This document shows positions 17,784-27,333 of a DNA stretch of 59,219 bases, piece by piece (positions within the stretch are counted from its first letter, which is position 1; every line of letters begins with the position of its first letter). The translations under genes and the position numbers were made by a program. The notes beneath the pieces are model-generated. The model saw nothing but the letters and a program-made list of their open reading frames with translations, did no database searches and was not told the origin of the DNA. The stretch is from Clostridia bacterium (GTDB lineage Bacteria > Bacillota > Clostridia > Christensenellales > Aristaeellaceae): the NCBI GenBank assembly GCA_017937655.1, contig JAGBDE010000036.1, forward strand, positions 1-59,219. Direction: 5' to 3'.

Positions 17784-18455
17784 ATGGGTCAGAAAGTAAA
17801 TCCCCACGGTGCTCGCGTTGGCGTTATCTACAATTGGAGCACCCGCTGGTACGCCGGCAAGAAGGATTTCGCGAATAACCTCGTTGAGGATTACAAGCTT
17901 CGCGAAATGCTGAAGGAAAAGTACTATTCCACCGGCATCAGCCACATCGACATCGAACGGTCCGCCAACCGCGTGACCATCAACATCTTCACCGCCAAGC
18001 CCGGCATGATCATTGGCCGCGGCGGCGCCGGCATCGAAGCCCTGAAGAAGGAAATTGAAGCTTTCCTGGGCAGCCCTGCCAACATCAACATCATGGAGAT
18101 CAAGGTGCCTGACACCAACGCTCAGCTGGTGGCCGAGAACATCGCCCAGCAGCTGGAGAAGCGCATCTCCTTCCGTCGTGCCATGAAGCAGAGCATCCAG
18201 CGCGCCCTCCGCGCCGGTGCCAAGGGCATGAAGTGCACCGTGGGCGGCCGTATCGGCGGCGCCGACATCGCCCGCAGCGAGCACTATCACGAAGGCTCCA
18301 TCCCGCTGCAGACCCTGCGCGCGGATATCGACTACGGCTTCGCTGAAGCCAAGACCACCTACGGCCGCTTGGGCGTCAAGGTTTGGGTTTACAAGGGACA
18401 GAAGCTCCCCAAGCCCAAGAAAGCTCCGGTTGCCAAATCCGAAGGAGGCAAATAA
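17784..18455 (+). CDS. rpsC: 30S ribosomal protein S3
   Basis: 223 residues; [15 protein letters not shown], a KH domain with the [20 protein letters not shown] signature, and the C-terminal [20 protein letters not shown]. Part of the mRNA entry helicase. AAGGGAGG upstream. Confidence 0.98.
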   Translation: MGQKVNPHGARVGVIYNWSTRWYAGKKDFANNLVEDYKLREMLKEKYYSTGISHIDIERSANRVTINIFTAKPGMIIGRGGAGIEALKKEIEAFLGSPANINIMEIKVPDTNAQLVAENIAQQLEKRISFRRAMKQSIQRALRAGAKGMKCTVGGRIGGADIARSEHYHEGSIPLQTLRADIDYGFAEAKTTYGRLGVKVWVYKGQKLPKPKKAPVAKSEGGK

Positions 18456-18458
18456 GCT

Positions 18459-18896
18459 ATGTTGATGCCTAAGAGAGTCAAGCGCCGTCGCGTGTTCCGC
18501 GGCCGCATGAAGGGCAAGGCCCAGCGTGGTAACTTCCTTGCCTACGGCGATTACGGCCTTGTGGCTACCGAGCCCAGCTGGGTTACCTCTCAGCAGATCG
18601 AAGCCGCCCGTATCGCTCTGACCCGCTACACCAAGCGTGGCGGTCAGGTTTGGATCAAGATCTTCCCCGACAAGCCCGTAACCGAGAAGCCCGCCGAGAC
18701 CCGCATGGGTTCTGGTAAGGGTTCCCCCGAGTACTGGGTAGCCGTGGTCAAGCCCGGCCGGGTGCTGTTTGAAATCAAAGGCGTGTCTGAGGAAATCGCT
18801 CGTGAGGCCCTGCGTCTGGCTTCTCACAAGCTGCCCCTCAAGACCAAGATTCTCATTCGTGAGAACAAAAACGAAGCGGGTGGTGAAGCACAATGA
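18459..18896 (+). CDS. rplP: 50S ribosomal protein L16
   Basis: 145 residues; [19 protein letters not shown] start, and [20 protein letters not shown] near residue 85-105. Contacts A-site tRNA. Its ribosome binding site lies inside the end of rpsC, 3 bp upstream; it overlaps rpmC by 4 bp. Confidence 0.98.
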   Translation: MLMPKRVKRRRVFRGRMKGKAQRGNFLAYGDYGLVATEPSWVTSQQIEAARIALTRYTKRGGQVWIKIFPDKPVTEKPAETRMGSGKGSPEYWVAVVKPGRVLFEIKGVSEEIAREALRLASHKLPLKTKILIRENKNEAGGEAQ

Positions 18897-19093
18897 AGGC
18901 AAAAGAGCTTCAAGCAATGAACAAGCAGGAGCTTGAGACCAAGGTCGCAGACCTGAAGGCCGAGCTGTTCAACCTTCGTTTCCAGCTTGCCACCGGTCAG
19001 CTCGAAAACACCATGTTGATTCAGGGTGTGAAGCGGGACATCGCCCGCTGCCTGACCGTCCTTCGTCAGCTGGACCAAAAAGACGCTCAGTAA
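18893..19093 (+). CDS. rpmC: 50S ribosomal protein L29
   Basis: 66 residues forming two antiparallel helices: [18 protein letters not shown] and [20 protein letters not shown]. Located at the tunnel exit beside L23. Starts within the rplP stop (ATGA overlap). Confidence 0.96.
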   Translation: MKAKELQAMNKQELETKVADLKAELFNLRFQLATGQLENTMLIQGVKRDIARCLTVLRQLDQKDAQ

Positions 19094-19131
19094 TCTGAGC
19101 ATAGACCGAAAAGAAGGAGGCAGCCGCTTCA

Positions 19132-19392
19132 ATGTCTGAACAGAGAGGATACCGTAAGACCCGTGAAGGTCTGGTAATCAGCGACAAGATGGACAAAACC
19201 ATCGTCGTGGAAATCAAAACCCGTGTGCGTCATCCGCTGTATGGTAAGATCATGAATCAGACCAGCAAGCTGAAGGCTCACGACGAAAACAACGAATGTG
19301 GCATCGGCGATCGCGTCCGCGTGATGGAAACCCGCCCGCTGAGCCGCGACAAGCGCTGGCGCTTGGTCGAGATCATCGAGAAGGCCAAGTAA
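19132..19392 (+). CDS. rpsQ: 30S ribosomal protein S17
   Basis: 86 residues; [20 protein letters not shown] and [20 protein letters not shown] are the S17 OB-fold signatures. Binds the 5' domain of 16S rRNA. Preceded by AAGAAGGAGG. Followed by an unusually long gap. Confidence 0.97.
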   Translation: MSEQRGYRKTREGLVISDKMDKTIVVEIKTRVRHPLYGKIMNQTSKLKAHDENNECGIGDRVRVMETRPLSRDKRWRLVEIIEKAK

Positions 19393-19559
19393 GAACGCTC
19401 AGTCCTCGTAGAGTATGCTCCCTCTTGTTCCATAAGCAGCCGTGGATTTCAAATATCACGGTATGAACTGTGGAAGGGAGGGGGAAGAGCTCTCCGATGG
19501 ACGCTCCTACCCCATACTGAGGGCTTCAAAGCCCGATTCCAACAAGGAGGAAAAACCGT
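19393..19559 (+). promoter_or_regulatory. Structured 167-bp gap between rpsQ and rplN
   Basis: The only long interruption inside the ribosomal protein run before secY. Possible stems: CCGTG (19440-19444) with CACGG (19457-19461); a GGGCT-TCAA-AGCCC hairpin shortly before the rplN ribosome binding site; and AGTATG (19412-19417) with CATACT (19513-19518) spanning most of the gap. I see no convincing promoter and no terminator T run. A short in-frame ORF that crosses into rplN in another frame is not credible as a gene. It could be a leader or processing element for the spc part of the operon. Confidence 0.45.
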
Positions 19560-19928
19560 ATGATCCAGCCGCAAACTCGGCTCAAGGTTGCCGACAACTC
19601 CGGCGCCAAGGAAATCATGTGCATCCGTGTGCTCGGCGGTTCCTTCCGTCGTGACGGTTCCATCGGTGATGTGATCGTGGCCAGCGTGAAGAGCGCTACC
19701 CCCGGCGGCACCGTGAAGAAGGGCGATGTGGTCAAGGCCGTTATCGTGCGCATGCGTAAGCAGAAGCGCCGTCCCGATGGCAGCTACATCCGCTTCGATG
19801 ACAACGCAGCCGTTATCATCAACGACGCCAAAATGCCCCGTGGCACCCGTATCTTTGGACCTGTGGCCCGTGAGCTCCGTGAGAAGGATTTCATGAAGAT
19901 CGTTTCTCTGGCTCCCGAAGTGCTGTAA
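19560..19928 (+). CDS. rplN: 50S ribosomal protein L14
   Basis: 122 residues, exact family length; [20 protein letters not shown] and [19 protein letters not shown] are conserved. Binds 23S rRNA and bridges to the 30S. AACAAGGAGG upstream. Confidence 0.99.
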   Translation: MIQPQTRLKVADNSGAKEIMCIRVLGGSFRRDGSIGDVIVASVKSATPGGTVKKGDVVKAVIVRMRKQKRRPDGSYIRFDDNAAVIINDAKMPRGTRIFGPVARELREKDFMKIVSLAPEVL

Positions 19929-19942
19929 TGGAGGATTGACAA

Positions 19943-20308
19943 ATGCTTAAGAAAGTTCACATCAAGAAGAACGATCAGGTCGTTGTCATCTCCGGCCCCG
20001 CTACTGGCGAGCACGCCATCAAGGGCAAGCAGGGCAAAGTCCTGACCGTATTCCCCAAGACCGGCAAGGTGATTGTGGAAGGCGTTGCCTTCGTCACCAA
20101 GCATCAGAAAGCCCGTCGCCAGGGCCAGACCGGCGGCATCTTCCAGAAGGAACGTGCCATTGATGCATCCAACGTGATGCTGGTTTGCCCCAAGTGCGGC
20201 AAGGCCACCCGCGTGTCCCGCAAGAAGGTTGAAGTGACCCGCGAGGACGGCACCAAGAAGCTGAACACTGTCCGCGTCTGCAAGCGTTGCGGCGCCGACA
20301 TCGACTAA
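19943..20308 (+). CDS. rplX: 50S ribosomal protein L24 with zinc-ribbon-like C-terminus
   Basis: 121 residues, about 15 more than the common form. The KOW motif region is at 10-45 (GKQGKVLTVFPKTGKVIVEG). The C-terminus contains CPKCGKATR and CKRCGAD, a potential four-Cys zinc site, where many bacteria have no cysteines. Early assembly protein at the tunnel exit. Confidence 0.97.
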   Translation: MLKKVHIKKNDQVVVISGPATGEHAIKGKQGKVLTVFPKTGKVIVEGVAFVTKHQKARRQGQTGGIFQKERAIDASNVMLVCPKCGKATRVSRKKVEVTREDGTKKLNTVRVCKRCGADID

Positions 20309-20326
20309 TGTAAGGAGGCAAGGCTG

Positions 20327-20869
20327 ATGGCTACTCGTATTAAAGAAAAGTACATCAATGAAGTCGTGCCTGCTCTGCAGCAGAAGTTCGGCTACAAGAA
20401 CGTTATGGAAATTCCCCGTCTCTCCAAGATCGTTATCAACATGGGTCTGGGTGATTGCAAGGACAATCCCAAGGGCATGGAAGTGGCTGTTTCCGAACTG
20501 GCTACCATCTCCGGCCAGAAGCCCATGGTTACCAAGGCTCGCAAGTCCATCGCCAACTTCAAGCTCCGTGAGGGCATGAACGTTGGTGCCAAGGTCACCC
20601 TGCGCGGCGAACGTATGGAACAGTTCATGGATAAGCTGGTTTCCATCGCTCTGCCCCGCCTGCGCGACTTCCGCGGCGTAAGCGACAAGGCCTTCGACGG
20701 CCGCGGCAACTACGCCCTGGGCATCCGCGAGCAGCTGATCTTCCCCGAAATCGAGTACGATAAGGTGGAAAAGATCCGCGGCATGGAAATGATCTTTGTA
20801 ACTACGGCCAAGACCGATGAGGAGTGCAAGGAATTGCTCCGCCTGCTCGGCATGCCGTTTGCTCAGTAA
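20327..20869 (+). CDS. rplE: 50S ribosomal protein L5
   Basis: 180 residues; [34 protein letters not shown] and [20 protein letters not shown] are the L5 landmarks. Binds 5S rRNA in the central protuberance. TAAGGAGGC upstream. Confidence 0.98.
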   Translation: MATRIKEKYINEVVPALQQKFGYKNVMEIPRLSKIVINMGLGDCKDNPKGMEVAVSELATISGQKPMVTKARKSIANFKLREGMNVGAKVTLRGERMEQFMDKLVSIALPRLRDFRGVSDKAFDGRGNYALGIREQLIFPEIEYDKVEKIRGMEMIFVTTAKTDEECKELLRLLGMPFAQ

Positions 20870-20888
20870 GTAGAGAGGAGAGAAAACA

Positions 20889-21074
20889 ATGGCTAAAACC
20901 AGCATGAAAATCAAGCAGGCAAGAGCGCCCAAGTTCTCCACTCGCGCTTACACTCGCTGCCGTCTGTGCGGACGTCCGCACTCCGTGCTGCGTAAGTACG
21001 GCATCTGCCGTATCTGCTTCAGAGAGCTGGCCTACAAGGGCCAAATCCCCGGTGTCCGCAAGGCCAGTTGGTAA
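20889..21074 (+). CDS. rpsN: 30S ribosomal protein S14, zinc-binding type
   Basis: 61 residues; CRLC and CRIC separated by 12 residues form the zinc site of the short, type Z form (often called rpsZ). Ends in the usual [19 protein letters not shown] upstream. Confidence 0.98.
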   Translation: MAKTSMKIKQARAPKFSTRAYTRCRLCGRPHSVLRKYGICRICFRELAYKGQIPGVRKASW

Positions 21075-21103
21075 GCGGGTAAAGAACGGAAGGAGGTTCT
21101 ATC

Positions 21104-21502
21104 ATGGTTGTGAATGATCCCATCGCCGATATGCTGACCCGCATCCGCAATGCGCAGATCGCAAAGCACGACGCTGTCGTTCTGCCCGCAAGCAATGCCA
21201 AGAAGGCAATCGCAAAGATCCTTCTGAACGAAGGTTATGTGAAATCGGTTGATTTTATCGACGAAGCTCCTCAGGGCAACATTAAGATCACCCTGAAGTA
21301 CGTCAACGGCAAGCAGCCCGTCATTGCTGGCTTGAAGCGCATCTCCAAGCCCGGCCTGCGGGTGTACGCCAAGTCCGAAGAGCTGCCCAAGGTTCTGGGC
21401 GGTCTGGGCATCGCCATCATCTCCACCTCTAAGGGTCTGATGACGGATAAAGAAGCCCGTAAGCAAATGATCGGCGGCGAAGTGCTCGCCTACATCTGGT
21501 AA
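21104..21502 (+). CDS. rpsH: 30S ribosomal protein S8
   Basis: 132 residues; [15 protein letters not shown] start and the C-terminal [20 protein letters not shown] signature. Central 16S-binding protein and, in E. coli, translational repressor of the spc operon; here its target, if any, is unknown. AAGGAGG upstream. Confidence 0.98.
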   Translation: MVVNDPIADMLTRIRNAQIAKHDAVVLPASNAKKAIAKILLNEGYVKSVDFIDEAPQGNIKITLKYVNGKQPVIAGLKRISKPGLRVYAKSEELPKVLGGLGIAIISTSKGLMTDKEARKQMIGGEVLAYIW

Positions 21503-21528
21503 CCTATACGCAATGGAGGTGTAAGACA

Positions 21529-22071
21529 ATGTCTCGAATCGGAAAGCTTCCGATCACGGTCCCCGCGGGCGTAGAGGTGAAGGTGGACGAGAACAACACC
21601 GTTACGGTTAAAGGCCCCAAGGGCACTCTGACCCAGGCGGTGAACCCCGACATCACCCTGAAGCAGGATGGCAACATCCTGACCATCGAACGCCCCAGCG
21701 ACGCTAAGCCCCACAAGGCCATGCACGGTCTGTACCGCAGCCTGGTGAACAACATGGTGGTTGGCGTTACCGAAGGTTTCGCAAAGACTCTGGAGCTGGT
21801 TGGCACCGGTTATCGTGCCCAGGCAGAAGGCGGCAAGAAGCTGACCATCAACATCGGTTTCTCTCATCCCGTCATTCTGGACGCTCCCGAAAACATCACT
21901 TTTGAGACCCCCAATCAGACCACTATCGTGGTCAAGGGCATCAACAAGCAGCAGGTTGGCAACCTTGCCGCCGATATCCGCGCCATCCGTAAGCCCGAAC
22001 CTTATCTGGGCAAGGGCATCAAGTACGTTGACGAGCATATCCGCCGCAAGGAAGGCAAGACCGGTAAGTAA
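21529..22071 (+). CDS. rplF: 50S ribosomal protein L6
   Basis: 180 residues; [19 protein letters not shown] start, tandem L6 domains, and the C-terminal [20 protein letters not shown]. Located near the GTPase-associated centre. AATGGAGGTG upstream. Confidence 0.98.
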   Translation: MSRIGKLPITVPAGVEVKVDENNTVTVKGPKGTLTQAVNPDITLKQDGNILTIERPSDAKPHKAMHGLYRSLVNNMVVGVTEGFAKTLELVGTGYRAQAEGGKKLTINIGFSHPVILDAPENITFETPNQTTIVVKGINKQQVGNLAADIRAIRKPEPYLGKGIKYVDEHIRRKEGKTGK

Positions 22072-22092
22072 TCGAAAGGGGATTGAACGCAA

Positions 22093-22461
22093 ATGTTTAA
22101 AACGCGTGACCGCAATACGGATCGCAAAATCCGCCACGCTCGTGTACGCAAGAAAATTAGCGGCACCCCCGAAATGCCGCGTCTGTGCGTATATCGCAGC
22201 CTGAACAACATCTATGCTCAGATCATTGATGACACCAAGGGCATCACTCTGGCTTCCGCCTCCACCCAGGAGAAGGACGTCATGGCCCAGATCAAAGACA
22301 CCGACAAGAAGGGCGCTGCCAAGATCGTAGGCAAGCTGGTTGCCGAGCGTGCGTCCGAAGCGGGCATCAAGAAGGTCGTGTTCGACCGCGGCGGCTATGT
22401 TTATACCGGCCGTGTGGCTGAACTGGCTGCTGGCGCCCGTGAAGCCGGACTTGAATTCTAA
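22093..22461 (+). CDS. rplR: 50S ribosomal protein L18
   Basis: 122 residues; basic N-terminus, [18 protein letters not shown] and the C-terminal [20 protein letters not shown]. Binds 5S rRNA with L5. GAAAGGGG upstream. Confidence 0.98.
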   Translation: MFKTRDRNTDRKIRHARVRKKISGTPEMPRLCVYRSLNNIYAQIIDDTKGITLASASTQEKDVMAQIKDTDKKGAAKIVGKLVAERASEAGIKKVVFDRGGYVYTGRVAELAAGAREAGLEF

Positions 22462-22478
22462 GTAAGGAGGACGAACGC

Positions 22479-22976
22479 ATGCAACGTCAGGCACAGGACA
22501 GCGAGTTCAAAGAGAGACTCGTTGCTGTAAACCGTATCGCCAAGGTTGTTAAGGGCGGTAAGAATTTCCGCTTCTCCGCGCTGGTGGTCGTCGGTGACGA
22601 AAAGGGTCGCGTTGGCGCCGGTATGGGTAAGGCTGCTGAAATTTCTGAAGCCATCCGTAAGGCCAGCGAAGATGCCAAGAAGCATCTGATCAAGGTTGCT
22701 CTTCTGAACACCTCGATCCCCCACGAAGCCATTGGCCGCTTCAGCACTGGTAAAGTTGTGCTGCTGCCCGCTCCCGAAGGTACCGGCGTTATCGCCGGCG
22801 GCGCTGCCCGCGCTGTGCTGGAGCTGGCTGGTGTGAAGGACATCCGCACCAAGAGCTATGGCACCAACAACAAGATCAACATGGTCAAGGCCACTCTGGA
22901 AGGCCTCAAGCAGCTCCGTTCTGCTGAGCAGGTCGCCCAGCTGCGCGGCAAGACCGTGGAAGAAATTCTGGGCTAA
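22479..22976 (+). CDS. rpsE: 30S ribosomal protein S5
   Basis: 165 residues; [20 protein letters not shown] and [16 protein letters not shown] in the double-stranded-RNA-binding domain, and [18 protein letters not shown]. Involved in decoding accuracy. TAAGGAGG upstream. Confidence 0.98.
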   Translation: MQRQAQDSEFKERLVAVNRIAKVVKGGKNFRFSALVVVGDEKGRVGAGMGKAAEISEAIRKASEDAKKHLIKVALLNTSIPHEAIGRFSTGKVVLLPAPEGTGVIAGGAARAVLELAGVKDIRTKSYGTNNKINMVKATLEGLKQLRSAEQVAQLRGKTVEEILG

Positions 22977-22990
22977 GGAGGACGATGACG

Positions 22991-23173
22991 ATGAAACTGC
23001 AAATCACGCTGAAAAAGTCGCCGATCGCCTGCCTGCAGGTTCAGAAGGACACCGTGAAGGCTCTGGGCCTGCGCAAGATTGGTCAGACCGTTGTTAAGGA
23101 AGACAACGCCTGCATCCGCGGCCAGATCTTCCGTGTGAAGCACATGATCGACGTAATCGAAATCAACGACTGA
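22991..23173 (+). CDS. rpmD: 50S ribosomal protein L30
   Basis: 60 residues; [16 protein letters not shown], then [12 protein letters not shown] and FRVKHMIDV. Start at 22991 rather than 22985: the Shine-Dalgarno AAGGAGGA at 22975-22982 is 8 bases from it but only 2 from the earlier ATG, and the L30 N-terminus matches. Confidence 0.96.
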   Translation: MKLQITLKKSPIACLQVQKDTVKALGLRKIGQTVVKEDNACIRGQIFRVKHMIDVIEIND

Positions 23174-23186
23174 GGAGGGATACCCT

Positions 23187-23627
23187 ATGAAACTGCACGA
23201 GCTGCAACCCGCCGCAGGTTCCACCACCGCTGCAAAGCGTCTCGGTCGAGGCGTTGGCTCCGGTCTGGGTAAGACCTCCGGTAAGGGCCACAAGGGCGCC
23301 AAGGCCCGCTCCGGCGGCGGCAAGCGCCCCGGCTTCGAAGGCGGCCAGATGCCTCTGTACCGTCGCGTGCCTAAGAAGGGCTTCACCAACGCTTTCCGTG
23401 TGGAATATGCTACCGTGAACGTCGCTTCCCTGGACGTGTTCGAGGACGGCGCTACCGTTACTGTTGAAGACCTGAAGAAGGCCGGTCTGATCAAGAAGAC
23501 CCTGGACGGCGTTAAAATCCTTGGCAATGGCGAGTTGACCAAGAAGCTCACCGTTGAAGCCGCGAAGTTCACCGAAACGGCCAAGAATAAGATCGAGGCT
23601 CTCGGCGGGAAAGCCGAGGTGAAGTAA
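23187..23627 (+). CDS. rplO: 50S ribosomal protein L15
   Basis: 146 residues; [20 protein letters not shown], the basic Gly-rich [16 protein letters not shown] and [17 protein letters not shown] are typical. One base separates its stop from secY. Confidence 0.98.
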   Translation: MKLHELQPAAGSTTAAKRLGRGVGSGLGKTSGKGHKGAKARSGGGKRPGFEGGQMPLYRRVPKKGFTNAFRVEYATVNVASLDVFEDGATVTVEDLKKAGLIKKTLDGVKILGNGELTKKLTVEAAKFTETAKNKIEALGGKAEVK

Positions 23628-23628
23628 G

Positions 23629-24945
23629 ATGGCCAAGAATGCTACTCCTAAGACCAGCGTTTGGCAGTCTCTTCGCAATGCTTGGAAGGTAAAGGATATC
23701 CGCTCTAAGCTCATCTACACCTTCCTGATGCTGGTTCTGTTCCGTATGGTTGGCGTGATCCCCGCTCCTGGCATCAACTATGCCAAGGTTGTGGCCGACA
23801 TGCAGGCCGGCGGCCAGAGCCTGCCGATTCTGGATCTGGTTAACATGATGACTGGTAATGCCTTCTCCAGCATGACTATCATGGCTATGGGTATTACCCC
23901 CTACATCAACAGCTCCATTATCATGCAGCTTTTGACCATCGCCATTCCCGCTCTGGAGCGTATGCAGAAGAGCGGCCCCGATGGCCAGAAGAAAATCGCT
24001 CAGATCACCCGTTATGTGACTGTGGGTCTGGCTGTGATTCAGGCCATCGGCCTGACCGCAAGCCTGAACTACGTCAAGGATGGCTGGTTTAACTACGTTC
24101 TGGTCGGCGTCAGCATGGCCGGCGGTACCGCCCTGGCTATGTGGATTGGCGAGCGCATCACCGAGAAGGGTATCGGCAACGGTATCTCTCTGCTGATCTT
24201 CGCCGGTATCATCTCCGGCCTGTTCAACGGCATCGTTTCCCTGATCAAGGAAGCTGTGACCGGCAAGGCTCTGGCTCCCTGGCTGGTGCTGATTGGCATC
24301 CTGCTGCTGGGCCTGGTCATGATCGTTCTTGTCACCTTCGTTGACCTGGGTATGCGCCGTATCCAGGTGCAGTATGCAAAGCGCGTCGCCGGTCGCAAGA
24401 TGTACGGCGGCATGAACAGCATCCTGCCCCTGAAGGTTGTAAGCGTTGGCGTTCTGCCCCTGATCTTCGCTTACAGCTTCATGGCCTTCCCCTCCACCAT
24501 CATTCAGCTGGTGGGCGGCAACGGCAAGTTTGCCCAGTGGTGGAACACCAACATGACTTCCATCAGCCCCCTGTACATGATCATCACGGCTCTTCTGATC
24601 GTGGCGTTCACGTACTTCTATTCCTCCATTTCCTTCCAGTCGGATGAAATGGCGAAAAACATTCAGCAGCAGGGTGGCGTTGTGCCCCATGTGCGTCCTG
24701 GTAAGCCCACCGCGGACTTCCTCAAGCGCACCAACAGCCGCCTGACCCTGTTCGCCGCTCTGTTCCTGGCTGTCCTGGCCACCCTGCCCAACGTGGTAAC
24801 CGCTCTGCTGCTCCAGTCCGGCAACCTGAAGACCGCGATTCCCTTCGCTGCCTCCAGCCTGCTGATTGCTGTGAGTGTTGTTCTGGAAACCAAGCGGCAG
24901 CTGGACGACCTGCTGGTCAGCCGCAACTACGACACCCTGTTCTAA
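23629..24945 (+). CDS. secY: Protein translocase subunit SecY
   Basis: 438 residues with ten hydrophobic segments, the protein-conducting channel of the Sec system. Landmarks are the N-terminal helix before RSKLIYTFLMLVLFR, GVIPAPGINY, GITPYINSSIIMQLL (TM2), GERITEKGIGNG and the cytoplasmic loop TFVDLGMRRIQVQYAKR used for SecA and ribosome binding. Conserved last position of the spc-type set, coupled to rplO with a 1-bp gap. SecE and SecG genes are not in the window. Confidence 0.98.
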   Translation: MAKNATPKTSVWQSLRNAWKVKDIRSKLIYTFLMLVLFRMVGVIPAPGINYAKVVADMQAGGQSLPILDLVNMMTGNAFSSMTIMAMGITPYINSSIIMQLLTIAIPALERMQKSGPDGQKKIAQITRYVTVGLAVIQAIGLTASLNYVKDGWFNYVLVGVSMAGGTALAMWIGERITEKGIGNGISLLIFAGIISGLFNGIVSLIKEAVTGKALAPWLVLIGILLLGLVMIVLVTFVDLGMRRIQVQYAKRVAGRKMYGGMNSILPLKVVSVGVLPLIFAYSFMAFPSTIIQLVGGNGKFAQWWNTNMTSISPLYMIITALLIVAFTYFYSSISFQSDEMAKNIQQQGGVVPHVRPGKPTADFLKRTNSRLTLFAALFLAVLATLPNVVTALLLQSGNLKTAIPFAASSLLIAVSVVLETKRQLDDLLVSRNYDTLF

Positions 24946-25047
24946 TTAGAACGGATTACCGTTAGTTGACAAGCCCTGCGGCAATCCTGAAAAGGATAAA
25001 GCATCCAAAGATGCTTTGAATTGGAAACGAAGCCGCCTGGCACGGCA
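24946..25047 (+). other. Gap between secY and the adk promoter
   Basis: Contains an 8-bp hairpin, AAAGCATC (24998-25005) with GATGCTTT (25010-25017), with no real T run after it; at most a weak or processing signal. Nothing else seen. Confidence 0.4.
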
Positions 25048-25076
25048 TTGGCAGAGTACCGCGTTTGTGGTATAAT
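25048..25076 (+). promoter_or_regulatory. Internal promoter for adk-map-infA-rpmJ
   Basis: TTGGCA (25048-25053), 17-bp spacer, TATAAT (25071-25076) with an extended -10 TG at 25068-25069. Lies in the 212-bp gap before adk, so the distal part of the cluster can be transcribed separately. Confidence 0.8.
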
Positions 25077-25157
25077 CAGCTGTGCCGTGCACTGGCGGTC
25101 TTCGTCCATGTAAGGACAAATTCTGCTTGAGGCAGGGCAATGAAGGAGGAGGCAACA

Positions 25158-25790
25158 ATGTTGAATATCGTATTTTTGGGCCCTCCCGGCGCAGGCAAAG
25201 GAACCCAGGCCAAGATCGTTTGTGAAAAGCTGGGCATCCCCCAGATTTCCACCGGCGACATGCTCCGTTCCGCCATCGCCAACCAGACCGAAACCGGCCT
25301 GAAGGCCAAGACCTTCATGGACGCTGGTCAGCTGGTTCCCGATGAAGTGGTCATCGCCCTTGTGAAAGAGCGCCTGGCCATGGATGACTGCAAGAAGGGT
25401 TACATTCTGGATGGCTTCCCCCGTACTGTGGAGCAGGCTGAAGCCCTGCAGACCTTTGCCAAGCTGGACGCCGTGGTCGACCTTGACGTGGCGGACGAAG
25501 TGCTGGTGAAGCGCCTGAGCGGCCGCCGCGTATGCCCCCTGTGCGGCGCACCCTACCATGTGGACCGCCTCAACGGCGAAAAGTCCTGCAAGGTAGACGG
25601 AACGCCTCTGATTCAGCGCGATGACGATAAGCCCGAAACGGTTCTGAGCCGTCTGGAGGTTTATCACAAGAAGACCGCTCCTCTGATCGATTTCTACAAG
25701 AACGCCGGTCTGCTGCATTCCATTGGCGGCGACCTGACTCTGGAAGAAATCAGCGCGGAGATTCTGAAAGTACTTGAGGCAAGCAAATGA
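25158..25790 (+). CDS. adk: Adenylate kinase with zinc-type lid
   Basis: 210 residues; ATP + AMP to 2 ADP. P-loop GPPGAGKG at 8-15, ISTGDMLR and DGFPRTVEQAEAL for AMP binding, and a lid with CPLC, a third Cys and an Asp (C-K-V-D), the zinc-binding variant common in Gram-positives. Start at 25158 is chosen because AAGGAGGAGG is 6-8 bases upstream; an in-frame ATG at 25140 precedes that site. Confidence 0.98.
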   Translation: MLNIVFLGPPGAGKGTQAKIVCEKLGIPQISTGDMLRSAIANQTETGLKAKTFMDAGQLVPDEVVIALVKERLAMDDCKKGYILDGFPRTVEQAEALQTFAKLDAVVDLDVADEVLVKRLSGRRVCPLCGAPYHVDRLNGEKSCKVDGTPLIQRDDDKPETVLSRLEVYHKKTAPLIDFYKNAGLLHSIGGDLTLEEISAEILKVLEASK

Positions 25791-26566
25791 TCTATCTGAA
25801 GAATGCTCAGCAGATCGAATGCATGCGCAAGGCGGGTGCGATCCTCTTCGAGGTTCTCTGTCGCCTGCGTGAAGCCATCAAGCCGGGCATGAGCACGGCA
25901 GAGTTGGACGTTTACGCAGAGCAGCTGATCCGCAAGCATAAGGCGATCCCCTCTTTTCTGGACTACAACGGCTACCCTGCCAGCATCTGCGCTTCCCTCA
26001 ACGAGGAAGTGGTGCATGGCATTCCTGCGGATAACGTGATTATCCAGGAGGGTGACGTGCTGTCCGTGGACTGCGGCCTGATTCTTGACGGCTGGCAGTC
26101 TGACAGCGCCTTCACCGTGGGCGTGGGCCAGATCAGCCCCGAAAAGCAGAAGCTGATTCAAGTGACAGAAGAATGCTTCTTCAAAGGCGTACGGCAGGCC
26201 ATCGCCGGCAATCATGTGGGCGATATCGGCCACGCGGTGCAGGAGCACGCGGAAAGCCACGGCTATGGCGTCATCCGGGATCTGACCGGACACGGCATCG
26301 GCCGCAACATGCACGAGGAACCCAGCATTCCCAATTTCGGCAAGGCCGGCCACGGCGTGAAACTTCGCCCGGGCATGGCCCTGGCCATTGAACCCATGAT
26401 TGCCATGGGCGATTGGCGGGTGGAAGAGTTGGAGGATGGATGGACCATCGTCACCGCTGATTCCAGCATTTGCTCTCATTATGAACACACCATTGTGGTC
26501 AATGAGAACGGTCTGCCGGAACTGCTCAGTTATCCGGGCTTTGCCCTGACGGAGGAAGCCCAGTGA
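25787..26566 (+). CDS. map: Methionine aminopeptidase, type I
   Basis: 259 residues; removes the initiator Met from nascent proteins. The five metal ligands of the family are seen in order: Asp in VDCG, Asp in SDSAF, His in GHGIG, Glu in IEPM and Glu in HYEHT. HGIP and the SLNEEVVHG stretch complete the active site. Overlaps adk by 4 bp (ATGA). The DCG, rather than the more usual DVG, is a small variation. Confidence 0.97.
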   Translation: MIYLKNAQQIECMRKAGAILFEVLCRLREAIKPGMSTAELDVYAEQLIRKHKAIPSFLDYNGYPASICASLNEEVVHGIPADNVIIQEGDVLSVDCGLILDGWQSDSAFTVGVGQISPEKQKLIQVTEECFFKGVRQAIAGNHVGDIGHAVQEHAESHGYGVIRDLTGHGIGRNMHEEPSIPNFGKAGHGVKLRPGMALAIEPMIAMGDWRVEELEDGWTIVTADSSICSHYEHTIVVNENGLPELLSYPGFALTEEAQ

Positions 26567-26895
26567 AAGTGCAGTCGGCAGAAGAAGGGCGCATCGCCAT
26601 CGTGACCAGGGGTCACGACTGCGGTACATGGTGCGTGGTTTACCGGGTGGTGGATGAACGCTACGTTCTCCTATCCGACGGAAACCTCCGCAGCATACAA
26701 AAGCCGAAGAAGAAGCAACTTAAGCATCTTACCCTGCTGCCCATCAGCATTCCCGTCCGCGGGAAGGGCATGAGCGGCGGCCCCATTCAGGACAGCGATA
26801 TCCGCAAAGCCCTGAAAGAGGCAAAGGATGCTTACCTTAACAGATGCAACGGCATCTTGACAGAGAAGGAGGAATGTGCACTTGTCCAAAAGTGA
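26563..26895 (+). CDS. KOW-domain RNA-binding protein (L14e-like)
   Basis: 110 residues starting at GTG within the map stop. The N-terminal half ([21 protein letters not shown]) is a KOW/L14e-like barrel, as found in a small family encoded between map and infA in many Bacillota; the role is unknown but a ribosome link is inferred from position. The Lys-rich turn [10 protein letters not shown] and a helical tail follow. It overlaps infA by 14 bp. Confidence 0.85.
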   Translation: MKVQSAEEGRIAIVTRGHDCGTWCVVYRVVDERYVLLSDGNLRSIQKPKKKQLKHLTLLPISIPVRGKGMSGGPIQDSDIRKALKEAKDAYLNRCNGILTEKEECALVQK

Positions 26896-27103
26896 TGTCA
26901 TCGAAATGGAAGGCACCGTAACTGAAGCTCTTCCGAACGCGAATTTCAAAGTTGAGCTCCCGGGCGGCCACATCATTCTGGCTCAGATCTCCGGCAAAAT
27001 GCGCATGAACTTCATCCGCATCTATCCCGGCGATAAGGTCAAAGTAGAGCTTTCGCCCTACGATCTGACCCGTGGTCGTATTACCTGGCGCAGCAAGAAC
27101 TAA
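26882..27103 (+). CDS. infA: Translation initiation factor IF-1
   Basis: 73 residues of the OB fold, with [16 protein letters not shown] and [23 protein letters not shown] choose TTG at 26882: it gives the canonical start [11 protein letters not shown] and lies 9 bases after AAGGAGG (26866-26872), whereas the in-frame GTG at 26876 is only 3 bases from that site. The TTG start may limit its translation. Blocks the A site during initiation. Confidence 0.95.
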   Translation: MSKSDVIEMEGTVTEALPNANFKVELPGGHIILAQISGKMRMNFIRIYPGDKVKVELSPYDLTRGRITWRSKN

Positions 27104-27106
27104 TAG

Positions 27107-27268
<162 letters not shown>

Positions 27269-27302
27269 TAGGCCATGCCTTCGGTTTCCTCAAGGAAGCC
27301 AT

Positions 27303-27333
27303 AAAAAATCCGGGAACGTTCCCGGATTTTTTT
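27303..27333. terminator. Bidirectional terminator between rpmJ and the ABC ATPase gene
   Basis: A perfect 30-bp palindrome (27303-27332) with GC-rich core CCGGGAACGTTCCCGG flanked by A6 and T6-7. It ends the ribosomal protein cluster and serves the convergent gene, whose stop codon lies in its edge. Confidence 0.92.

Noticed and set aside
19442-19654. Small ORF bridging the rpsQ-rplN gap
   Set aside because: It overlaps rplN in another frame and its second half is simply rplN read out of frame; no ribosome binding site of quality.
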